Assembly: GCA_016714785.1 (NCBI GenBank)
Contig: JADKCC010000016.1
Coordinates: 101,101-165,100, forward strand
DNA length: 64,000 nt
Source: Saprospiraceae bacterium
Lineage (GTDB): Bacteria > Bacteroidota > Bacteroidia > Chitinophagales > Saprospiraceae
Reading direction: 5' to 3'
Below the pieces are notes generated by a model. That model saw only the letters and a list, made by a program, of their open reading frames with translations, searched no databases and had not been told where the DNA came from. Shown here piece after piece: positions 54,964 to 64,000 of the stretch. The translations under genes were made by a program, and so were the position numbers. Numbering within the stretch: the stretch's first letter is position 1; each line of letters opens with the position of its first letter.

Positions 54964-56761
54964 TGAGTCCACTCTGAAAAGTGGCATTTTTTAAATTTAT
55001 TATAAAATAGCACTTTGGGCCTACGGGTTAAAGAAGTTAGGTCTTGGACCACACTTTAATATTTGGTGCGCTATATGGAATAATATAGCTGTTTTAATGA
55101 AATTTAGGCAATATTTGGCATGTTTTGCCCATTTTCTATCACAAAATTTGCGATTCGACAAAATTCACCCATAAACATCTCATATTGGCCCACATTTGAT
55201 GCTTAGGTAGCCCACGATACCTACTTTGCATCGGGATAGTGATACCCTAATTGGAAGATGGTGGCCTCAACATTGTTTCTATACTGTAACTCATCTTTGG
55301 TCTTTCACCTATTTCTTTCTTAACTGATAAGGTCTATTTCCTTTTGTGTGATGTACTTGTATCCTTTGTCTGTCTTTATTCGCCATTTTTCAGTTTTATC
55401 TTTGCTGATTATTTTGGTACTTTGTACATCCTGACCTGTTTGTGTATCTCTTACTTGTAATGTTTGTGTTTGTTCGTTCATTTCTAGTTCGTACCTTCCT
55501 TTGGCTCCTTGTATGGCTTGTAGGCATAAGTCTATTTGTTGATTTTACAGTAGTCTTGATTTTCAGGACTATGGTAGGCACCGTCTGCGTGTACTACTTC
55601 TATTTTGTCTGTGACTATTATTTTGTGTCGATTCGATATCTGTCTTTAGAAAATCTGTGTCTGCTGTACTTACCACTTTACATTGGCATTTTGTTATGAG
55701 ATTGAGATTATCATCATCGCATGTCTCTGTTATATTCACACTATATCCTTTTACTTTTTGCTTCTTTTGTCCACCATGACCGCCTTTGCTACGGTAGGTG
55801 CAATCTGTATCGAAGGGTGATTGGACAGACTGTGGCGATATGGTTTCTTTGTCCTAGCGACTATTATTTTATCATCGTTCATCTCATACTGTTCGTTGAA
55901 TACTCTTGTAATATTTGGTAACTCTGTTTTGGAGCATTCACTTATCGCTAATACTTGTGATATCAGGGTTCCTAATTCCTTCAATTTCTGCTGCACTTCT
56001 TGGCTTGTATGGGTGTAAACTACTTTGTCACCTTCCATTTTTAGTGCTTCTTCAAGCTTACCTTTTAACGTAGCTTCTATTACTATTTCTGCATTTAATT
56101 CCTTTGAGTGTATCTCTAGTGTTTTGTGTATCAACGAATAACGACTCATCCAAGCGATATTACTGCCTAATAGTTTGCTATCCATTCGTATCCGCTTGCC
56201 ACTTACGCCAAATTCAATGCATTGTTCCTTCGTTATATCAGCAAATACTTCTTCAAATATATTTTTCCTTTGGTTTTGTCATACGCTGCTACTTTGTGTC
56301 TTAACAAATAATAAGTTGATTCTGTAGGTAGGGTATCGCTCAAATTTAATAATCCTAAGGCACTACGATATAAAAAGATTGTATCTACAGTCTTCAAATA
56401 TTTTCTCATCGCTCAACCCAAATGCTTCCTTTAAAAACCATCATGCCTATCAATACTCTTATTGGTGCATTGGGCGGGCTCTTGACTTTCGCTAAACAAT
56501 GGGTTGAATAATTCTTCATCAATGCGATTGACCACTTCTTTGCGAAATAGATTATGCCATCCATTAGGATTTTCATAACCACTTTGAGCCTTCCCGCCAA
56601 AAAGCGACACGGGGCTTGAAAACATATCTAACTGGTGTTCCTTTGATGATTTCTTTAACATCCTGATGATCGTTATTTTGATATCACAAATTTATAATAC
56701 ATATCCCTTTTTTAATATATATTTACACTTTATTTATTAAATACTTTTCGGAGGGGACTCA
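54964..56761. mobile_element. IS element of about 1.8 kb (IS1182-like) with terminal inverted repeats
   Basis: The left end TGAGTCCACTCTGAAAAGT (54964-54982) and the right end, read on the minus strand, TGAGTCCCCTCCGAAAAGT (56743-56761) are 19-nt inverted repeats with two mismatches. They enclose a single transposase gene on the minus strand. Length and transposase type fit the IS1182 group. Flanks are T-rich on both sides, so a target duplication cannot be read with certainty. The element separates the RRM gene from the giant repeat protein. Confidence 0.75.
55104..56661 (-). pseudogene. Transposase of the IS element, frameshifted (IS1182-like, DUF772/DDE)
   Basis: The protein starts MLKKSSKEHQLDMFSSPVSL at 56661 and continues HNLFRKEVVNRIDEELFNPL. 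The DUF772-type segment APIRVLIGMMVFK is in the next frame. ORF 55751-56185 holds MDSKLLGSNIAWMSRYSLIH and KGKLEEALKME. The C-terminal part is readable in other frames (LCLQAIQGAKGRYE, SYSIETNVEATIFQLGYHYP, RYRGLPKHQMWANMRC). About 500 residues are needed, with five or more one-base shifts. Some may be sequencing indels, so the element could be intact in the organism. Confidence 0.72.
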
Positions 56762-56822
56762 TTTTTTAAACAAATAAGTCTTTAATTTGTGATTCCAATA
56801 TCAAACACCAAATAAAATCCTG

Positions 56823-59800
56823 ATGCAAAAGATAATTTTTACACTTTTATTTTATTGGGAATAAAACTAGTAATTTATTAATGGGCAAATTAACGCTCCA
56901 CCACAACCTTGTACCAACGGTAGTCAGAATACTTGCAATTGTAACAATTCTCCTATATTGTGTTCGATGGATGTTTTGAATGGATTCACCTACCAAATGA
57001 CTAATTATCTTCATACAGCTGATGGCCCAGGTACTCCCATGTGTGCGGGCGGAACTGGAACTACAGCCCATAACCCAACTTGGTCTTAGTTTTTAGCATG
57101 GTGTCCTGACATAGATTTATTGGTCAATGCGTCTAATTGTAATCATCCTTCTGGTTTTTGTGGCGCACGAGGTATTCAATTGGCTGTCTTTCCTGAATGT
57201 AATTGGCAAAACCCAAATAATTCAGTGGCATGTGAGGTTAATGATTGTTTAAACTCTCCTCCTTGGAACCAAAATATTAGTTTGAGCATGACTGGGTTGG
57301 TAGTGGGGCAGATATATTCATTAGTAGTGGATGGTTGTTGCAATTCTGCTTGTACTGTTACGATTGCCGTTACTTCTCCACCTTGTCCTCCAGAAATTGC
57401 CCCATGGCCAGGTCCCATAATGGGTGAAATAAATGTTTGTGTGGGATCCACCCATGATTATGAGGTGGAAGTACCAGCAGGAGGATTGGAATATGCTTGG
57501 TACATTGATAATATCCAACAAGGGGATGCTACCAAATTTAACGGTGTTGACCCTACTACCATCAAATCATTAACATGGAATACGGTAGGAACGTATCTAC
57601 TTTGTGTAGATACCAGAAATGCGTGTGTGCTTTATGAGGACAATCCAATAAAAAATTGTATCACTGTCAATGTCTATGAAGCGGAAGCTGGTACCATCAC
57701 TGCCACACCTACACCACTTTGCCCTGACGGCACTGTTAATATTAGTGTTACAGGCAATGAAACAGGAGCAGATTATTCCCAATACATCGTTATAGTAGAT
57801 GCAACTGGTACCATTGTACAAGTGACACCGGGTACTACGGATATGTTCACTTGGCCTGAATGTGGTACATTCACCGCTTACTCTTATAATTATGTGACAG
57901 CACCTGGAATGGAGCCTGTAGTAGGTGATTCTTTCTCCGCTATACAATCTGATTGCAATACGACATGTTGTGATCTGGATATGGTACCCATCGTTTTCGC
58001 CGATAATGTGGCACCTATGATTACTGGCCTCCCTCCAGATATCACTGTGTTGTTTTCTTAATATACCTCCCATGCCGGAGCTGCCTTATACTGATAATTG
58101 TCTTCCACCTGGGATGCTCATGGAGAGCAAGTAGATGCTTATACCAATTGTGATGGAGGGACAATAACACGGACTTGGACTGTGACCGATTTGTGTGGCA
58201 ATTCGGACACAAAAACACAGGTTATCACCCTATTGCCAATACCACCAGCCTTATTCACGCCGTTTGATGATGTGACTGTGGCATGTAATATGATACCTCC
58301 TGCTTCTTTTTTACCTGAGTTGCTATATGACAATGGGCTTTCAGGTGATTGTAAGATAATGGGTAGCATCGTACCCGAAAGAGAGAAGACATTGCGAATT
58401 GTATGGGCACTGTCACTTACATTGGACGTATGAAGATATATGTATGCACCATCTTTGATGAGCAAGTATATACTATTGAGCCACCGTTAGAGGCTAATTT
58501 TGTCATGCCACCAGCAGATGTGACAGTAGCTTGTACTGCTTTTCCAGCTGCCGACTATTTGCCACCTTTGAATTTCACCAATGGGCAGACAGGTGTGTGT
58601 GAAGTGATAGGAACGATCATACCACTCAAGCAATAGACACGGTCAATTGTGAGGTACAGTCACATTTACTTGGAGTGGCGATGATCGTTGTGGGCGGCCA
58701 CTCTTCCATGAGCAAATATGGACGATAGAGCCACCTGCAGATATTATGTTTCTTATTGTACCGCCTGATACTGCCACTATTACCTGTGCACAGATACCTA
58801 CACCAGATGTGTTGCCTCCATTGGTTTATAGTAATGGTGTTCCTTCAGGAAGATGTAAGATCATGGGCACTGTTATTCCTGTGAGAACTGATGCATTTGA
58901 TATTTGTGGTGGTGAGATAGAATACCTATGGGAAAAGACAGATAGTTGCGGTAGGTCAATCTCATACTCACAAGTTTTGTTTGTCGATCCTGCACCAGAG
59001 GCCGTATGGATCGATGCACCATCTGATATGACATTACCTTGTGGACAGACAGTGGCCGCTGATTATATGCCACTATTGTTTTATTCCAATGGTGCACCAG
59101 TAGGTTCATTTTGCGAAATAGCAGGCAGTGTACTACCTACAAGGTCAGATATGATAGTGGAAAGTGAAGGTACGACTACTTTTACATGGGAAATAACAGA
59201 TGATTGTGGCAGGCCATTAGCGCATTCACAAGTATTTACATTGAGTCCGCCAGATTTGCCAGCCTGGATTAATCCTCCAGGTGATAGAACAGAAGAATCT
59301 TGTAGTGGTTTTGATTTTGATGCATTGCCACCCTTGTTTTTTTAGCAATGGACAGAGTGGTCCAGGTTGTGGTATAGTTGGAAGTGTTGTACCCACAAGG
59401 GATGGAAGTGTAACGGATTGTCAAGGTTCCTATATCTATACGTGGATGTTTACGGACAATTGTAATAGAACGATCACGCATTCAAGAACAGTTACTGTTG
59501 TGCCACCACCAGCACCATCTTTTGTCAATCCACCTGCCGACCTAACGGTTTCCTGCGAAAATGAACCAAGCTCCGCAGCTAAAGATTTGAATTATACCAA
59601 CGGATGGAACAAATATGTGTCTTATCACAGGATTTGTTTCGGCGATCCCTATGGTTGTTGAGAACCCAGACTGCTCTAAGGTTTATACATATATGTGGAA
59701 TTTACAGATTTTGTAATAGATACATCACCCATACACAAGTAGTTAATGTAGATCCACCATTACAAGCCCAATGGATCAACCCACTAGATGATATTACAGT

Positions 59801-62800
59801 GGAATCTTGTTCAGGTTTCGATTTTAATGAATTACTCCATTGTTTTATAATAACAATCAGACACTCAATGGTTGTGGTATAACGGGATCTGTCCCCGCAA
59901 CAAGAACAGGTGATGCACATTGATTGTAATGGTGCTTATATCTATATGTGGGAATTCATGGATGATTGTGGACGCACTATTACCCATTCACGTACGGTTA
60001 CGGTAGTACCTCCACCAGCTGCTGCTTTTGTCAATCCACCAGCATCAGAGACGGTCAGTTGTGAAAATGCACCAGACGAAACCACACCAATCGTATTAAG
60101 TTATACGAACAACGGCGTTATACCATGTCTCATTGCAGGTGATGTTTCAGCTACTCCTACTGTACAAGAGAATCCGGACTGTTCCAAGGTATTGACGTAT
60201 TTATGGGAATATACAGATAATTGTAATAGGCCAATCACTCATACCAAAGTAGTCAATGTAGATCCACCATTAGTAGCGCAATGGATCAATCCTCCTGCAA
60301 ATACTACCGTGCAATCTTTGTGATGATTTTGACTTTGATGAACTTCCAGATTTATTTTATAACAATAATCAGACACTCAATGGCTGTGGTATCATGGGGT
60401 CAGTGCCAGCTGTTAGATCGGGAGATGTGACTGATTGTCAAGGTGTATATACCTACACATGGGAGTTTACAGATGACTGTGGACGCCCGATTACCCATAC
60501 ACGCACAGTTACTGTAGTACCACCGCCAACTGCTGCTTTTGTCAATCCACCAGCATCAGAGACGGTCAGTTGTGAAAATGCACCAGACGAAACCGCACCA
60601 ATCGTATTAAGTTATACGAACAACGGTGTTATACCATGTCTCATTGCAGGTGATGTTTCAGCTACTCCTACTGTACAAGAGAATCCGGACTGTTCCAAGG
60701 TATTGACGTATTTAAGGGAATATACAGATAATTGTAATAGGCCAATCACCCATACCAAAGTAGTCAATGTAGATCCACCATTAATAGCGCAATGGATCAA
60801 TCCTCCTGCAAATACTACCGTGCAATCTCAGGATGATTTTGACTTTGATGAACTTCAGATTTATTTTATAACAATAATCAGACACTCAATGGCTGTGGTA
60901 TCATGGGGTCAGTGCCAGCTGTTAGATCAGGAGATGTGACTGATTGTCAAGGTGTATATACCACACATGGGAGTTTGCAGATGACTGTGGACGCCCGATT
61001 ACCCCATACACGCACAGTTACTGTAGTACCACCGCCAGCTGCTGCTTTTGTCAATCCACCAGCATCAGAGACGGTCAGTTGTGAAAATGCACCAGACGAA
61101 ACCGCACCAATCGTATTAAGTTATACGAACAACGGCGTTATACCATGTCTCATTGCAGGAGATATTTCTGCTACACCTACTGTACAGGAGAATCCAGACT
61201 GTTCCAAGGTATTGACGTATTTATGGAATTTACGGATGATTGTGATAGGCCAATCACTCATACCAAAGTAGTCAATGTTTTACCTCCACCAGTGGCCACA
61301 TTTACCAATCCACCTCCTGACGCTACTTTTACCTGTATTAATGCGCCTGACTTAACAACACCACAATTATTGACATACAATAATGGGTTAGCGGGCGATT
61401 GCCAAATAACGGGAACTGTTAGTTTACTGTAACACCCAATATTGTTAATTGCCAAGGTACTTATACTTTAGTATGGGAACACTTAGACAATTGTGGCAGA
61501 ACCATCCGATGGACACAAGTTATAACCTGCAGCCACTGGTAGAAGCATCATTTGTCAATCCTCCACTAGCGGTAAGTACCGTATCGTGTGAAAATGAACC
61601 TGATCCAAATGTGCTCCAACGCTAAATGTAAGTAATAATTCTTCAGGAGCTTGCTTAATTGAAGATTTAGTAGTTCCAAAATTGGATGTTGTTGTAAATA
61701 ATTGTGCCAAACATATACCTATACTTGGAATTTTACTGATTTTTGTAATAGACCTATTACTTATACTCTAGGTGATCAATGTACTACCACCAGCAGTAGC
61801 TACATTTACTGATGCACCTGTTTATACAACTATGACTTGCGAAGAAGCAGGATTATTTAATGCTCCAGATATCAATTATTCTAATAATTCCGCTTGCCCT
61901 ATTTCTGGTTCTTTATCTCCTGTAGTTACATCAAATTTTACGTCTTGTGGTGGCAATATTCAGATATCTTGGACCGGAGTCGATGACTGTAACAGACCAT
62001 TATCATACAATCAAATCATCATAGTCTCACCTGCTCCCAACCCAGTCATCACATCAGCCGTACCTGATGACGTGACAGTAAGTTGTCAAGATTTGTCAAG
62101 CTTTGCCATACCATTGGATTGTTCAAACGGACAAGACAAGCCATGCGGCAGAGAAGGGATCATGGCTCCAGTGTTGAATGCTTCAAATGTTACCTGGCGG
62201 GAGGATAGCGACCATCAATTGGGAAATAAGGGACGAATGTGGTTACACCTTGCGTGCCGATCAGACAATAACCGTGTTGCCAGCCCCAAGCTGAATTTCA
62301 GAATTTACCAGCTCCAACAGTTACGGTGGCATGTACAGACGTACCTCCCTACCACCTATACTCAATTATTCCAATGGAGAGCCTGGGTTTTGTAGTATTG
62401 ATGGTTTTGTATCACCGATTATTACCGGATGATTTACTTTTGTGGCGGTACCATACAATATACTTGGCAATTTACAGACGATTGTGGAAGACCCATCGTT
62501 TATAATCAAAATGTGATAGTAGAGCCAGCGGATGAACCATTTTCACTACTGACCCGATAGATGAGTTACTCCCTTGTTTACAAGGGGATTTACGCCTCCA
62601 CCACCATTAAATTATACCAATGGGTTAGCAGCTCCTTGTGCTATCACAGGATCGGTGAGTGCAACGACCCAAGATTTGGGTACTTCAAGGATTTATACTT
62701 GGACATACCGTAACGCCTGTACCGGCAATGAAATTACTGCAGATCAAGAAGTGAGTATCAGGCCAGTGCCAAATATTGTGGCTGACCGAACGAGTATTGA

Positions 62801-64000
62801 TATATGTTATGGTGAGTATTTTGAGTTGTCTGACATAATTGTAACGGATCTTAATAACACCAATATCACCTTGACCTATCATACAGGTACACTTGCTACC
62901 GTATTTAACGAAATAGGTTCCACTTTGATTACTTCGGATGTATTTTCGACCTATTATATACTTGCTACCAATGATTATGGATGTACGGATGAAGTAGCGA
63001 TAAGGTTTATAATGTCTTTTGGCCTCAGGCTGGTTTGAGGCAGATGGTAACGATATGTAACGATGGGCGTACTTAAATCTGTGGGATTATCTGCACAACC
63101 TTATGATAATAATGGCTATTGGAGCGACACTATGGTACAGGATTGAATATATCTGATCCAATGCGTGTCGTTTGCAGGACAAGTTGCTGGAAATTATCCA
63201 TTTGATTATATCGCAACCAGTACCAATTTATGCCCAGATGCCGAAGCTACCTACAAGTCGAGTTGGTTAACCCAGGTGATTATGATTTATTGAAATAGCA
63301 TGTTTCCTGACTTTCAGACTTATACAGTTAAAATCGAGATTTTTGGTTACACTTGACCACGTCAGCAGGCACAAATTGCCAATAATGTGTGTAAAGACGA
63401 TATCAGGTATTCCGATCACTCAAAACGTTACGCTAACATTAAAATCCACTTTGGGGAGATTGTGCGGATGAAATGGTGACACTGAATCCGCCGCAATGTA
63501 ATTGCCCAGTTATACCAGCACCTGTTTCTTTGGGCAACCAAAAAGCATGTCAAAATCAGGTAGGTGTAAATTTATCCGTAACTGTTAGTACAGGATTATC
63601 AGCACAGTGGTTTAGCGCTGTATCTGGTGGAACACTATTGCAAGATCAGTCCCTCACTTATGCGCCGCCAACCACAACAGTAGGTATTACAACCTATTAT
63701 GCAAGCTTTGACCCATTAAATGGTTACTTTCAGTGTACGTATTCCTGTTATCTTCGAAAGTGCAACCAAATCCAGTGCCAAAGATATCGTATTGGAGCAG
63801 TGATATTAGATGGCATAGTGGAGTGGATTTATCAACAGCCAATCCATTATTGATCGCGGGTGGATATACGTCTGGAAGCTATTTGACGCCATACGATTTC
63901 CACAGAATGACACCGAATGCATTATCAAACCAATGATATATTACTGTGAATAATCAAATTATCTTTGCTTTAACAATACCAATGGATGTAAAAGGATATT
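56823..64000 (+). CDS. Giant secreted cysteine-rich repeat protein, N-terminal part (many frameshifts, runs off the window)
   Basis: The gene opens with a signal peptide (MQKIIFTLLF, broken by an indel) and a domain with QPCTNGSQNTCNCNNSPILC. It continues (57120-58061) with a PKD/Ig-like region (GLEYAWYIDNIQQGDATKF, TWNTVGTYLLCVD). From about 58000 to 63000 it is a long array of Ig/HYR-like units of roughly 85 residues. The units alternate PPPAAAFVNPPASETVSCENAP-type starts with YTYTWEFTDDCGRPITHTRTV-type ends, each with conserved Cys pairs. The last part (63473-63853) begins another SLGNQKACQNQVGVNLSV type unit. More than ten one-base shifts break it. Function is probably a surface adhesin or matrix protein (inference). 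The C-terminus, presumably a T9SS domain, is outside the window. Confidence 0.75.
60024..61258 (+). repeat. Near-identical 510-bp tandem repeats within the giant protein gene
   Basis: The block starting GCTGCTTTTGTCAATCCACC recurs at about 60024, 60535 and 61044, a spacing of 511 and 509 bp, consistent with a 510-bp (170-codon) unit and indel errors. Each unit encodes two Ig-like domains. Units differ at only a few positions, while flanking units (58000-60000) are much more diverged, so this is a recent internal expansion. Confidence 0.8.

Noticed and set aside
57597..58073. A 158-codon antisense ORF in the giant repeat protein
   Set aside because: It is the complement of the clearly coding plus strand with conserved Cys patterns; its own product looks random.
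60024..61258. Regular repeats that could suggest a CRISPR array
   Set aside because: The repeats are about 510 bp, coding, and near-identical throughout without short repeat-spacer structure or cas genes.
1..64000. tRNA or rRNA genes
   Set aside because: No cloverleaf with a T-loop GTTCGA-type box and no rRNA-conserved stretch was recognised by eye; a tRNA search program would be decisive.

Overview
The window is AT-rich DNA from a member of the Bacteroidota. The evidence is a set of secreted proteins ending in type IX secretion (T9SS) type A sorting domains, TonB-dependent receptors with carboxypeptidase-like N-terminal domains, promoters of the TTTG / TAnnTTTG type, and families typical of the phylum (DUF3098, Lacal_2735, BT_3928-type DoxX). 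The style of the giant HYR-like/dockerin proteins suggests a Saprospiraceae-like lineage, but that is inference.

The left part (1-36.9 kb) is well assembled. In order it holds: an envelope block on the minus strand (ftsX, DUF3098, uppP, truB) interrupted by a plus-strand CotH-type secreted protein; two tandem paralogous giant T9SS proteins carrying dockerin-like and cohesin-like regions; a housekeeping stretch (oxidoreductase, SemiSWEET-like, ppa, cobalamin adenosyltransferase, DUF4442, LolA-like, TruC-like, pdhA); DUF2911 and a TonB receptor; a repeat-rich island around 27 kb; then DinB-like, DoxX, serine hydrolase, lipoprotein, HAD, RecX, a membrane/TPR protein and trpC-trpF.

The right part (about 37-64 kb) is full of single-base frameshifts, including in dnaG, dapB, cysN, cysD, cysC, OmpA and an RRM gene. 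Most can be repaired by one base, often in a homopolymer, so I read them as uncorrected indels rather than gene decay. The most interesting locus is 37.8-44.7 kb. A 55-residue single-helix peptide overlaps an alkaline-phosphatase-superfamily phosphodiesterase. That ORF runs, through a probable one-base error, into TPR repeats and a C-terminal PAPS-type sulfotransferase. Next come a T9SS-sorted secreted protein and a PAPS-synthesis operon (DUF2061, cysC, cysD, cysN). Together they look like a dedicated sulfation module.

Further right are dnaG, dapB, a Lacal_2735/NadR-like pair, an OmpA protein with thrombospondin type 3 repeats, and a TonB receptor plus lipoprotein pair preceded by a perfect 21-bp palindrome (a candidate Fur/Zur-type operator). 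Then come an RRM protein, a 1.8-kb IS element with terminal inverted repeats, and the first 7 kb of a giant cysteine-rich repeat protein that leaves the window. At least three copies of a short MITE-like repeat and other interspersed repeats occupy the intergenic regions. No rRNA, tRNA or CRISPR array was recognised.
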